Shown: positions 26,394-34,945, counted from the first letter of the stretch. The stretch: 64,000 nucleotides of DNA from Hansschlegelia quercus (GCF_004310425.1 NZ_SIUB01000006.1:1-64000); one strand, 5' to 3'. Notes: generated by a model not told the origin, from the letters alone. Numbers and translations are program-made.

Positions 26394-27081
26394 TGCTCGC
26401 CTTTCAGTCCACAAGGTCGCTGATAATCCGCTGAACGACCGCGACGCAGGCGGAGGCGGGCAGAAGACCGATCGCAGCGGCCGTCCAAACGCCGCCAAGG
26501 GGCGCGACCTTCAGGAGCTCCAGCTTCAGGTTGACGGTCGGGGTGGTAGTGCGCGCGCTTTAATTTGACACGGCCGACGAGCTCCGCGAGCTCGGCTCGA
26601 GCCCGCAGGCAGATAGCCCTGATCGCCTCCCTGCATTCAAGACGGTTCGTAGCGGTGCGGACCCGCGGGCGGCTCACGGCGCGATTTTGAGGCGGCTGCA
26701 GACCCCGCACGTAGCCGAGACGGCACAGCTGACGGATTGAGCTGCTCCTCGTCACCCTCCGCGCTCTCCACGCCGTTCTCGAGCAGAAGCGCGTCAATCT
26801 CCGGAATTTTGATGCCGGTGACGACAGGGCCTCGCCCAGATATCAACTCGGAAACTCGATCTTGAGGGCCTCCGCGTCCCACGAGCCGGTTTCCCCAAAC
26901 GGTTAAGCGCGATCGCCAGCGAACGCAGCTCGTGGGCCGAAAGGTGCGTGACGCGGCAAGAGTCGGCGGGTCTGCGAAAATGCGGCCTCACGGCCGCCGG
27001 AACGATCTCGCCAGTTCCGGAATTGCATCCGCGACAGCGGAGCGCGCGGTCAGGACGCAATGAGGCGAGGAGGATGGGGGC
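26394..27081. other. Probably decayed interval between hypothetical and DNA ligase
   Basis: About 690 bases with fragments that read like protein but lack starts. On the minus strand a frame ending just before the hypothetical gene encodes LKVAPLGGVWTAAAIGLLPA, a likely membrane segment, yet it has no ATG, GTG or TTG after its upstream stop. Another minus-strand frame near 26637-26882 contains IKIPEIDALLLENG. These may be remnants of small genes. No intact gene is supported. Confidence 0.4.
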
Positions 27082-28134
27082 GTGAACGCTCCGAGCGACG
27101 AGCCACAGCCTTCCGCCCAGTTCGGCCTTCCGCTTACGACCGCGCCTATGGAGGCGCGCGCAGCCGACATCCTCCCGGAAGAGGACGGCTGGCAGTTTGA
27201 ACCGAAATGGGACGGCTTCCGCTGCCTCGCCTTCCGCGAAGGCGAGCACGTCGAACTCCGCGCCAAATCAGGCAAGCCGCTCGGACGATACTTCCCCGAA
27301 GTTGTCGAACGACTGCGGACGCTACAGGCGGAGCGTTTCGTAATCGACGGCGAGCTCGTGATCGAGATCGACGGGAAACTGTCCTTCGAGGCGCTGCAGA
27401 TGCGGCTTCATCCCGCTGAGACGCGCATCCGCAAGCTCGCAGCGGAAACTCCGGCCCGGCTGATCCTGTTCGACATGCTGATGTCGACCGAGGACGGCGA
27501 CGTGATGAGCCGCCCTCTTTTGGAGCGGCGGGATGCGATCATCCGCTTCGGAAAAGCAGCCGCCGCGTCCCGCCGGCTGACGGTGTCGCCTTGCACGCGT
27601 GACCGCGCCCAGGCGGAACGATGGCTGAGCGACGCCGGCCACGGCGCCACTGACGGCGTGGTCGCGAAGCGCCTCGAGCAGCCATATCAGGCGGGCGAGC
27701 GGGCAATGATCAAAGTCAAACGCCTGCGCACGGCGGACTGCGTCATCGGCGGCTTCCGCTATGAGAGCAAGAGCCGCGAGGTCGGATCGCTTCTGCTCGG
27801 CCTCTACGATGACGACGGCAAGCTGCACCATGTCGGCTACACGTCGACGATCATTCACGAGGAGCGATCAGCCCTGACCCGTCGGTTTGAGGAGCTGCGC
27901 GGCGGTCCGGGCTTCACAGGAAAGGCGCCCGGCGGGCCGAGCCGGTGGAGCACGGAGCGGAGCGGCGAATGGGAGCCGTTAAGGCCCGAGCTGGTGGTCG
28001 AGGTGCGCTACGATCACGTCACCGGCGACCGGTTCCGGCACGGGACGAAGCTGATGCGCTGGCGTCCGGACAAAGCGCCGAGCCAGTGTGGCTTCGACCA
28101 GATCACGGCGCCGCTTGTTCCTTTCGGTTTGTAA
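27082..28134 (+). CDS. ligC: ATP-dependent DNA ligase, LigC-like
   Basis: 350 residues from a GTG with AGGAGG upstream; an ATG nine bases earlier runs into a stop. The nucleotidyl-transfer motif I is PKWDGFR near residue 36 with the AMP-accepting Lys, motif III FVIDGELVIE near 90, motif IV DGVVAKRL near 192 and motif V KVKRLRTADCVIGG near 210. The OB-fold follows. It lacks the polymerase and nuclease domains of LigD, so it fits the stand-alone LigC group linked with repair and Ku-type end joining in rhizobia. No Ku gene is in the window. Confidence 0.88.
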   Translation: MNAPSDEPQPSAQFGLPLTTAPMEARAADILPEEDGWQFEPKWDGFRCLAFREGEHVELRAKSGKPLGRYFPEVVERLRTLQAERFVIDGELVIEIDGKLSFEALQMRLHPAETRIRKLAAETPARLILFDMLMSTEDGDVMSRPLLERRDAIIRFGKAAAASRRLTVSPCTRDRAQAERWLSDAGHGATDGVVAKRLEQPYQAGERAMIKVKRLRTADCVIGGFRYESKSREVGSLLLGLYDDDGKLHHVGYTSTIIHEERSALTRRFEELRGGPGFTGKAPGGPSRWSTERSGEWEPLRPELVVEVRYDHVTGDRFRHGTKLMRWRPDKAPSQCGFDQITAPLVPFGL

Positions 28135-28168
28135 TCACAGTGCTCAGCGTTTGAACCGAAAGCGGGAC

Positions 28169-28810
28169 ATGATGAAACGCTGGCTCGGTGGCCTCGGCGG
28201 AGTGGAGGTCATCTCAAAGGATCGCGATACGCTCAGAGACGCGATCGAGCGGCGCATCGGCGCGGTCGCCGGCGTGCAGTCGATGGAGATCTTTCCAGGT
28301 TTCTCGCTGTTCTACCAGAAAGCGCGCTTCCTTTCGGGCCCAAGCGAAGAAGGCGGCGTGCGCACCGTCCCGCTGCAGGATGTCGATAAGCAGATCGCCC
28401 TCGCGCTCAGCGGCGACGGGAGACTTCCGTTCCGGGCGGTGGCCGAGACCGTAGGCGTATCGGAGACGCAGGTGCGCGCCCGCGTCACCGCCATGCTTGA
28501 ATCACGGCAGATGAGCATCCTGGCGATCATGAACCCGCTCGCCTTTCGGGAGCGAAGCGTGGCCTGGCTCGGGCTGAAGATCGCCGCGGGCTCGCGAAGC
28601 TATGAGGTCGCCGATCGGCTCGCCAATGAGGAGCACGTCTCCTACGTCTTCATGTGCGGCGGTCGCTTCGACATCTTCGCCGAGCTGATCTGCGACAGCG
28701 ACGAGCATCTGCAAGACGTCGTCGAAACCCGTATTCGCTCGATCGAGCACCTGATGTCTTTTGAACTCTTCCTTTACATCGACCTGCATTACAAACTGCT
28801 CGGGAGCTGA
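28169..28810 (+). CDS. Lrp/AsnC-type regulator, apparently N-terminally truncated
   Basis: 213 residues from ATG at 28169. The C-terminal part is a full Lrp unit: a helix-turn-helix at about 75-125 (LPFRAVAETVGVSETQVRARV) and an AsnC ligand domain to the end (VSYVFMCGGRFDIFAELICD). The first 70 residues resemble only the tail of a preceding AsnC domain. Related rhizobial regulators have two Lrp units in tandem, about 320 residues, so the first DNA-binding domain seems lost. The start follows the ligase gene by 34 bases with a weak ribosome site. It may still bind DNA through the remaining helix-turn-helix. Confidence 0.65.
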   Translation: MMKRWLGGLGGVEVISKDRDTLRDAIERRIGAVAGVQSMEIFPGFSLFYQKARFLSGPSEEGGVRTVPLQDVDKQIALALSGDGRLPFRAVAETVGVSETQVRARVTAMLESRQMSILAIMNPLAFRERSVAWLGLKIAAGSRSYEVADRLANEEHVSYVFMCGGRFDIFAELICDSDEHLQDVVETRIRSIEHLMSFELFLYIDLHYKLLGS

Positions 28811-29038
28811 CACAGCCTCATCATGATGATCTGAAAAACAGGTTGTCGGATTATCGAATGGGAAGTGTCCGTTCCAAGTACGCCGAATGCGCTCAAGATG
28901 TCGTCTGGCCACAAAAAGGCGACCGCTCAGAGGCCGGTAGAGCGGCTCAGCGTCAAGTTCACCAGCCCGTCGCCTTGAGAGAGCAATCGATCAGCAAAAG
29001 TGCGTCAGAGCCGCAGTCTCGCGCGAACAACCCGGTTG

Positions 29039-29070
29039 CGCCCGGCGGCGGCGTTCGACGCCGCCGGGCG
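29039..29070 (-). terminator. GC-rich stem-loop after the EF-hand gene
   Basis: CGCCCGGCGGCG and its exact complement flank an 8-base loop, starting 8 bases after the minus-strand stop. There is no clear U tract on the minus strand, so it may only stabilise the transcript end. Confidence 0.45.
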
Positions 29071-29077
29071 CCGGATG

Positions 29078-29803
29078 TCACGCACTCGCGCTGAACAGAC
29101 TCGAGACCGCGTCGTTGAGATACGAAGTCACCGAGCTTGACGAATAGCTGTTCTGAGCCGCGAGATACTCAGAGAGCTGGCCAGCGAGCGTCGTTGACGT
29201 ACCGGTGTCATCGTCGTCATCGTCATCGTCGCTCGACGCAGTCATGCCCGGACCGCCTGCTCCGCCCGGCGGAGGCGGGGGCGGAGCGCCGGCGGCTGCT
29301 TGCGACGACCGGAACGCCTCGTCCTCGGTCTGGCTCAATTCGCCGTCGCCATCGGTATCGATCGAGGAGAACAACTCCTCGGCCTTCTCGGTTGAGGCCG
29401 ACTTCGGTCCGGCGGCGGTGAACTCGTCAAGCGAAACTGAGCCGGATCCATCGGAGTCCGCCTGGGTGAAGAAGCTCTGTTCGTCCTGGCCACCGGGAGG
29501 GGGCGGCGGCGGACCGCCAGCTTCCTGCTCGCCGAGCAACGCCGTGGCGCTCTCCTGCGAGAATTTTGCGAGACCGGTCGCGATCTCGCTTTCTGTTAGC
29601 GAGCCGTCACTGTCGGCGTCGAGGGAGGAGAAAGCGCTCGAAAGCGCTTCATCACTCTGGTCGATGCTGCCGCTCGGCAAACTTTGCCCAACAGATTTGA
29701 ACTCCTCGAGCGAGGCTGCCCCGCTCGAGTCCTTGTCAAGCGACTTCATGAGCAGGCTCGAAATAACAGAGCTGCTACCTGAACTTAGTCCACTTATGCT
29801 CAT
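29078..29803 (-). CDS. EF-hand calcium-binding protein with proline-rich linkers
   Basis: 241 residues from the ATG at 29803 (MSISGLSSGSS); the longer frame upstream has no family resemblance. Four EF loops start near residues 23 (DKDSSGAASLEE), 62 (DADSDGSLTESE), 116 (DSDGSGSVSLDE) and 149 (DTDGDGELSQTE). Two GGPPPPPPGG-like linkers and a run of eight Asp near 192 separate them. The Ser-rich ends and linkers resemble proteins annotated as XopAW-family calcium-binding effectors. No type III secretion genes are present here, and there is no signal peptide, so its place in the cell is uncertain. Confidence 0.82.
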   Translation of the reverse strand: MSISGLSSGSSSVISSLLMKSLDKDSSGAASLEEFKSVGQSLPSGSIDQSDEALSSAFSSLDADSDGSLTESEIATGLAKFSQESATALLGEQEAGGPPPPPPGGQDEQSFFTQADSDGSGSVSLDEFTAAGPKSASTEKAEELFSSIDTDGDGELSQTEDEAFRSSQAAAGAPPPPPPGGAGGPGMTASSDDDDDDDDTGTSTTLAGQLSEYLAAQNSYSSSSVTSYLNDAVSSLFSASA

Positions 29804-30007
29804 GCTGACATCCCCGCGGCGCGATCTCAAAAGATCAGCGACAAAGCCTCGGCCGGAATTGGCCGACGCGTAAAGTTCGCAAGTAACGTGCCTTGGCGGC
29901 GTCAGTGAAGAGTAACAGACGGGCGTTTTTGACAAAACATTACTGTCAGAAACATTCGTTCACAAAGCTCCAGCCTTGAGAAGCGTCATTGTCGGTAAGA
30001 CCAAGCA

Positions 30008-31285
30008 TCATTTGATCGGGCCTGGCGAGGCCAGTGGCAGCGAGACAGTCTGCATCAGACCGCCAGAGCCGCGATTAGCGATCGATAACGTCCCTCCGTT
30101 CCGAACGACGATCTCGCGGGCGATGGCGAGGCCAAGACCTGCGCCAGGAACAGTCGCTTTCCGGCCCGGATCGATACGAAAGAACGGTTCAAACGCTCGT
30201 TCCAAGAGTTTCGGAGGTATGCCGGGCCCTTCATCTGCAATGGTCAGAACAGCGTGTCCCCAAGCCTCCTCGACCGATAAAGCAGCCCCTAAGCCGTGCG
30301 TTGCGGCGTTGACCGTGAGGTTCCGCAGCGCGCGCTTCATCGCCAAAGGACGGACATTAGCTCTCGCCGGTTGAAGACGATCCAGCGTAACGGGGAGTCC
30401 GATCTCCTTGAGCTCCGTCGCCACGTCCTGCGCGAGATGATCAAGCCGGACGATGGCTAACGCATCAGAATCAACTTCTTCGCGAACCAGCCGAATCGCG
30501 CTGTCAGCGATGCGGTCGAGCTCCTCGAGATCGGTCAGCCAGCTCGAGCGATCGTCCTCGGGCAGGAACTCGGCGCGAAGGCGCATGCGGGTGAGCGGCG
30601 TTCTCAGATCATGACCTGCCGCCGCGACGAGCCGCATCCGGCTCTCCATGGCGCTTCTGAGCCGACCCGAAAGCAGGTTGATCGCGCGAGCTGTCGCCCG
30701 GACCTCGCTTGGGCCTTTCTCAGGCAGATCTACGAAGTCGCCGTCAGGGCCGACGGCCTCGATCGCCCGTTCGAGTAGAACAAGCGGCCGCGTAGCGCGC
30801 ATGACGGCGAAGATCGCGAGGCCGGCGACGCAGAGCGTCACCAGTCCCATCCAGAATGCAAAGATCGGCCACTCCCAAGGGGGCGGGCCCATGCCAGGAT
30901 CCACGGACAACCATCGCCCGTCCGCCAGCTGGAGGGCGGCGACAGGCGGGCCGCGGTCTCGGTGAACAAGGCGCGCGGCGCCGTGAACATCCAGCCGCTG
31001 GAGCGCCCTTTCAAGGCTCCGAGAGCCCTCCGGCCACTGTTCTCCCGCGGGCTGCTCGGACGACAGTCGAATCGGGCCTGTTCCAATAAATTTTTCACGC
31101 TCCTCTGCCGGCACGCGGTCGAGCGCCCGAGAGACCAACGCGAGCGAGGCGGCTGCGCGCTGTTCGCCCGGACCTCCCGGACCCGGAGGTCCGACGAGGC
31201 GCAGCGCGAGAGCGGCGGCGACGGTCGCAAGCACGAGAATGGCCAGAACCAGGAGCGCCGCTATCCTCGGACCGAGCCTGTTCAT
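30008..31285 (-). CDS. Sensor histidine kinase
   Basis: 425 residues. Transmembrane helices at about 9-30 and 141-163 enclose a periplasmic domain that begins with GPPGPGGPG. A HAMP region follows, then the dimerisation domain with the phospho-accepting His225 in AAGHDLRTPLTR. The ATPase domain has the N box NLTVNAATHG, the G1 box ADEGPGIP and GAGLGLAIA. The start overlaps the response-regulator stop by four bases. It phosphorylates the adjacent regulator. The signal is unknown. OmpR/EnvZ-like orthodox architecture with no extra domains. Confidence 0.92.
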   Translation of the reverse strand: MNRLGPRIAALLVLAILVLATVAAALALRLVGPPGPGGPGEQRAAASLALVSRALDRVPAEEREKFIGTGPIRLSSEQPAGEQWPEGSRSLERALQRLDVHGAARLVHRDRGPPVAALQLADGRWLSVDPGMGPPPWEWPIFAFWMGLVTLCVAGLAIFAVMRATRPLVLLERAIEAVGPDGDFVDLPEKGPSEVRATARAINLLSGRLRSAMESRMRLVAAAGHDLRTPLTRMRLRAEFLPEDDRSSWLTDLEELDRIADSAIRLVREEVDSDALAIVRLDHLAQDVATELKEIGLPVTLDRLQPARANVRPLAMKRALRNLTVNAATHGLGAALSVEEAWGHAVLTIADEGPGIPPKLLERAFEPFFRIDPGRKATVPGAGLGLAIAREIVVRNGGTLSIANRGSGGLMQTVSLPLASPGPIK

Positions 31286-32010
31286 AGCTCGTCCGTCTCG
31301 ACGCGAACCGTTAGTTGATAGCCGCCGTTGCGCAGCGTCTTGAGGATCTGGAAAGCGCCGGCGTCGCCGAGCTTACGCCGCACTCTGCTGACCAGGACGT
31401 CGATCGAACGGTCGTAGGGCCCAAGAGCGCGACCTTGCGTGATCTCGAGCAGTTGCTCCCGCGAAAGCACACGGCCGGGCCGCTCAAGGAAGGCCACCAA
31501 CAGGTCGAATTCAGCAGCCGTAAATGGCACGTCCACGCCCTCTTGCCCAACGATCTGACGTGTCTCGCAGTCGCAGTGAAAACCCGCGAAGCGGTACGTC
31601 CTGGCGCTCTGTGGTTCGATCGCGGAGGTCTTGCTGGCGCGCCGAAGCACGGCGCGGATCCGCGCGACCAGCTCACGCGGGTTGAACGGCTTGCCCACAT
31701 AATCATCGGCTCCGATCTCAAGCCCGATGATGCGGTCGACGTCTTCCTTGAGCGCGGTCAGCAGGATGACGGGGATCGTCGAAGACACCCGGATGTCGCG
31801 GCACAGGTCCACGCCCGAACCGTCCGGCAACATGACGTCGAGCACGATGAGATCGGGCCGCTGACCGGCTCGCGATCTCGCCAACCGATCCTTCAGCTCG
31901 CGACCGCTCGCCGCTGTCGACACGCGATAGCCTTGCGACCGCAGGTAGCGACTGAGCAGTTTGCGGATTTCCTCGTCGTCATCGACCACAAGGATGTGGG
32001 GCTCGCTCAA
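31282..32010 (-). CDS. OmpR-family response regulator
   Basis: 242 residues. The receiver domain carries acidic residues DDDE at 10-13, the phospho-acceptor Asp58 in LIVLDVMLPDGSG and the Lys in YVGKPFNPREL near 107. The C-terminal winged helix (about 140-238) has the OmpR pattern with VLSREQLLEITQG and SIDVLVSRVRRKL. First gene of the two-component operon. It is divergent from the intradiol dioxygenase gene with 250 bases between, so that gene is a likely target. Confidence 0.93.
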   Translation of the reverse strand: MSEPHILVVDDDEEIRKLLSRYLRSQGYRVSTAASGRELKDRLARSRAGQRPDLIVLDVMLPDGSGVDLCRDIRVSSTIPVILLTALKEDVDRIIGLEIGADDYVGKPFNPRELVARIRAVLRRASKTSAIEPQSARTYRFAGFHCDCETRQIVGQEGVDVPFTAAEFDLLVAFLERPGRVLSREQLLEITQGRALGPYDRSIDVLVSRVRRKLGDAGAFQILKTLRNGGYQLTVRVETDEL

Positions 32011-32260
32011 GTCGGCTCCGTGTCTCGCTTGGTGGAAGCTGTAATCCGACTAGCTGATGTCAGTCTTTCGCGCGACCTATGTTGTAACGAACTGTTTCCG
32101 CCGCTTGCGCCCGGCGAAGTTCAAGCCACGTATATCGGCGACCAGCCGCGAAGCCTTGGCTTTCTGGCGCGTGTGAAATTGGCGGACGTTCAATGCGAGA
32201 GCGTCGCTGCGCCTATATGGCCGGATCGAACGCTCTTCCGCTTCCTGACGGAGCTCTTCG

Positions 32261-33115
32261 TTGAAAATTCCCGAGTTGACCCGCCGCCAGACCTTCGGCG
32301 CGCTTGCGGGAGGCGCCGCGTTGTCGACGGTCTCCACGCCCGCTTTAGCAACGTCGGCTTTAGAAACGGGCGCAGCGCGGCCCGCCTGCGTTCTTCCCGT
32401 ACAGGCGGAGGAAGGACCCTTCTATTTCGATCCGAAGCTTCTGCGTTCCGACATCACCGAGGGGCGGCCAGGCGTCCCGTTGACGCTTGAACTCACCTTC
32501 ATCGACGCGGCGACGTGCCAGGGGCTCGGTGGCGTACGTGTCGACATTTGGCACGCCGACGCTGCCGGGCGTTACTCCGGTTTTGAGCCGTCGAACGCTC
32601 CTGGCGCGGTCGCGCCTGCTGTGCGCGAGACCTTTTTGCGAGGCACGCAGATCGCCGACGATCGGGGGGCGGCGACGTTTCGGACGATCTATCCTGGCTG
32701 GTACCGGGGACGCACCGCGCACATACATCTCAAGGCTTTTATCGACGGGCGAAACACGCTGACAACCCAAGTGTACTTCCCCGATGCGCTGAGCGAGTAC
32801 ATCTACGAGAAGGTCGGCTCCTATTCCGCCCGCGACGCGAAACGCGACACGACGAACGGAACCGATGGCGTTCTCGGCCACACCGAGAATAGCCGAGCGA
32901 CCTTTCTCAACATCCGCGAAGGCGTGGACGCTTACATAGCGGAGCTGACGATCGCTGTGGATCGCAACGGCTCCCCGCCGGAGCGACGCGGACCGCCTCC
33001 GCCGCCTCCGGGAGATTTGCGAGGCCCGGACGATCGTCGCGGTCCCCCGCCCGGCGAAGGCATGGCGCCACGACCAAGGCCCGTCGGTCCATTAGTGCCG
33101 GGCGCAAAGGCCTGA
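32261..33115 (+). CDS. Tat-exported intradiol ring-cleavage dioxygenase-like protein
   Basis: 284 residues from a TTG start with GGAG seven bases upstream. The N terminus has a twin-arginine motif (TRRQTFG) and a hydrophobic core, so export is expected. The non-haem iron ligands of the intradiol family appear as Tyr105 (GRYSGF), Tyr144 (IYPGWYRG) and His154/His156 (TAHIHLK). The segment ACVLPVQAEEGPFYFD is typical of secreted protocatechuate dioxygenase-like proteins. The last 45 residues are unusually Pro/Gly/Arg-rich (RRGPPPPPPGDLRGP). The substrate is probably an aromatic diol outside the cytoplasm. Confidence 0.87.
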   Translation: MKIPELTRRQTFGALAGGAALSTVSTPALATSALETGAARPACVLPVQAEEGPFYFDPKLLRSDITEGRPGVPLTLELTFIDAATCQGLGGVRVDIWHADAAGRYSGFEPSNAPGAVAPAVRETFLRGTQIADDRGAATFRTIYPGWYRGRTAHIHLKAFIDGRNTLTTQVYFPDALSEYIYEKVGSYSARDAKRDTTNGTDGVLGHTENSRATFLNIREGVDAYIAELTIAVDRNGSPPERRGPPPPPPGDLRGPDDRRGPPPGEGMAPRPRPVGPLVPGAKA

Positions 33116-33278
33116 CGCCTCTGGTGCCGCCATCGAGGTCGATCCGATATTTCTTGGCGTAGACGAACCGCGGCCTCCTAAGAGGCGCGGCTCGACGATA
33201 TGCGCAGCGCCAGCGCCGATCGCGCGACGGAAGAAGGCCTCGATGGAACGCTCCGTTCGCTTCCCTGGTCTCCTTTAC

Positions 33279-33302
33279 CGTTATAGTTTGACGGATAGAA
33301 CG
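33279..33302. promoter_or_regulatory. ModE-type operator (Mo-box), copy 1
   Basis: CGTTAT, 12 bases, AGAACG, one mismatch from the palindrome CGTTAT-N12-ATAACG. It ends 36 bases before the DUF2478 start codon. Spacing equals that of the other three copies and, from memory, that of the E. coli modA operator. Confidence 0.6.
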
Positions 33303-33338
33303 CAGCGGCATCACGCCTTGTGAGTTCAAGCGGTTTCG

Positions 33339-33884
33339 ATGACTGAACGGATTATCGCTCTCCAGGGCGCGGCGAGTTTCGTCGTGCAGACGCGGCTCGC
33401 CTCGTTCGCGCGGGCGCGCGCAGCGGAAGGGCTGCGGGTCGTCGGCGTCCTTGAGGAATTCGGCGGATCGATCGCAACTGGCTGCGCAGGACGCGCGCTG
33501 CGCGACCTGAAGACAGAGCGTCGTCATATGATCGGCCAGGATCTTGGGAAGGGCTCCCTCGCCTGTCATCTCGACGCCTCGGCTGTCGCCGAGGCGTGCC
33601 AAGACGTTCTGAACGCTATCGAAGCTGGCCCTGATGTCGTGGTGCTGGCGAAATTCGGAAAGCTTGAGAGCGCTCGGAGCGGCCTGATCGACGCCTTCGC
33701 TGCCGCGGCCGCCCGAAATCTGCCGGTCGTAACGTCCGTAGCTCCTGTCTTTGCGGAAACATGGCAGCGCTACTCAGCGCCCCTGGCGCGCTTCGTCCAG
33801 CCTACCGACGCAGCTCTTGAGACTTGGTGGCGGGCCTTAACAGAAGAACGCGGACCCGCCCGGCGCTTCTATTCCGTCGGATAA
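33339..33884 (+). CDS. DUF2478 protein, putative nucleotide-binding molybdenum-linked protein
   Basis: 181 residues. The N terminus IIALQGAASFVVQTRLASFA sits where a P-loop occurs in relatives but lacks the GxxxxGKT form. The middle VVGVLEEFGGS and the C-terminal DVVVLAKFGKLESARSG and TSVAPVFAETW match DUF2478, whose genes are frequently found next to molybdenum genes. Function is unknown. It is followed by a ModE-like regulator and preceded by a Mo-box, which supports a molybdenum link here. No membrane segment. Confidence 0.75.
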   Translation: MTERIIALQGAASFVVQTRLASFARARAAEGLRVVGVLEEFGGSIATGCAGRALRDLKTERRHMIGQDLGKGSLACHLDASAVAEACQDVLNAIEAGPDVVVLAKFGKLESARSGLIDAFAAAAARNLPVVTSVAPVFAETWQRYSAPLARFVQPTDAALETWWRALTEERGPARRFYSVG

Positions 33885-34077
33885 CTACCAGACGCAACTT
33901 TCGACTGCGCTTAGCGCCTGCGCTCAACGCTGCGGCGACGGCGGACAGTCGCGCTGCTGAGCTCGTGCGGAGCGAGGCTGGCGACCTTCTGAGAGGTCGG
34001 TAGGGGCCTTCGGCGTGGCGATCTGCGCCGTCATTTGTTAGGCTGACGCTCCGCCAACCCGGCGGGGCGGACGCTCC

Positions 34078-34461
34078 ATGGCCTCTCTCAGCATCAGGAT
34101 CGATCTCGACCCGGAAGGCCGCATCGGTCCAGGCAAGATCGAACTTCTCGAAGCCATTCGTCGCGAGGGTTCGATCTCGGCCGCCGGCCGCGCGATGGAT
34201 ATGTCCTATCGTCGCGCATGGGACCTCGTCGATGAGACGGCCAGGATCTGCGGCCAGTCGGTCGTGGCATCACAGGCGGGCGGAAAGCATGGCGGCGGAG
34301 CTCGGCTGACCGAGTACGGCGAAGAGCTGATCGCTCGCTATCGGGCTATCGAAAAAGCCGCACAGAAGGCTGCGCGCACGGAGTTGCAGGCCCTCGAATC
34401 CGGAAGGCGTCGACCCGCCTCCGCGACCGACGTCAAGGTCCGAGCCAAAGGCGCGGCTTGA
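34078..34461 (+). CDS. ModE-type winged-helix regulator without molybdate-binding domain
   Basis: 127 residues. The N-terminal 110 residues match the ModE DNA-binding domain: GPGKIELLEAIRREGSISAA near residue 20 and AMDMSYRRAWDLVDE near residue 40 form the helix-turn-helix, and GGKHGGGARLTEYG is the wing. The usual C-terminal Mop/TOBE domains (about 130 residues) are absent, so it cannot sense molybdate by the known route. It lies 193 bases after the DUF2478 gene and among four Mo-box-like sites, which it or a full-length ModE elsewhere would bind. Confidence 0.85.
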   Translation: MASLSIRIDLDPEGRIGPGKIELLEAIRREGSISAAGRAMDMSYRRAWDLVDETARICGQSVVASQAGGKHGGGARLTEYGEELIARYRAIEKAAQKAARTELQALESGRRRPASATDVKVRAKGAA

Positions 34462-34516
34462 ACGGATTCTTCCGCGGACAAACGACCGCCGCCTGCCCTG
34501 CTCGCCAACGCCGACG

Positions 34517-34909
34517 TCAGTTTTTGAGGATGGCGACGGGCATATTCGCCGGCGCGTCCGAGAGCGACTGAGCGAGATCGTCCGCTCCGGACCTGTTGAG
34601 CGCATAGGAAGCTTCGAAGCCGTCGGGCGTGCTGATCGTCAGGATCATCGTGTCGCGATCTGTGCTGGCTTCGATCGTCCAGCCTCCGACCGGAAACACC
34701 ATCCTCAGGCTGTCGTCGCGGTGGCGCAGACGCAGCGCGGTGCGCACTGCGCGCGGGAGAGACATCGCGAGCTGCCCGGCGCATTCGCCGGGCAGGAAGA
34801 GGTTCGCGTCCTGCCCGTCGGCTCCGCGGAAACAGACCCGGATCGCCGCGCCGTCCTCAGAGACGTCGATCGCGTCCAAGGCCTCGGCAGTTATCGTCTG
34901 GTCCGCCAT
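34517..34909 (-). CDS. Hypothetical protein behind a Mo-box
   Basis: 130 residues from the ATG at 34909 (MADQTITAEALDAIDV). Earlier ATGs at 34921 and 34933 are possible, but the latter lies inside the Mo-box. No ribosome site is strong at any of them. The sequence is a soluble alpha/beta protein with FLPGECAGQLAMSLPRAVRTAL in the middle and a C-terminal strand-rich part. No family is recognised. It is downstream of the formate dehydrogenase gene on the same strand, 106 bases after its stop, with the operator between them, so it is probably its own molybdenum-controlled unit. Confidence 0.6.
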   Translation of the reverse strand: MADQTITAEALDAIDVSEDGAAIRVCFRGADGQDANLFLPGECAGQLAMSLPRAVRTALRLRHRDDSLRMVFPVGGWTIEASTDRDTMILTISTPDGFEASYALNRSGADDLAQSLSDAPANMPVAILKN

Positions 34910-34921
34910 TCGGTCGATCAT

Positions 34922-34945
34922 CGCTATATTCATACAGATATAACG
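34922..34945. promoter_or_regulatory. ModE-type operator (Mo-box), copy 2
   Basis: CGCTATAT at 34922-34929 and ATATAACG at 34938-34945 form an inverted repeat, CGCTAT-N12-ATAACG, with one mismatch. It lies 12 bases upstream of the ATG at 34909, downstream of the formate dehydrogenase stop. Best match of the four when the longer half-site is counted. Confidence 0.72.

Noticed and set aside
29195-29245. Trinucleotide-type repeat as a CRISPR or tandem-repeat locus
   Set aside because: It is the coding repeat for the Asp run in the EF-hand protein, with no spacers.
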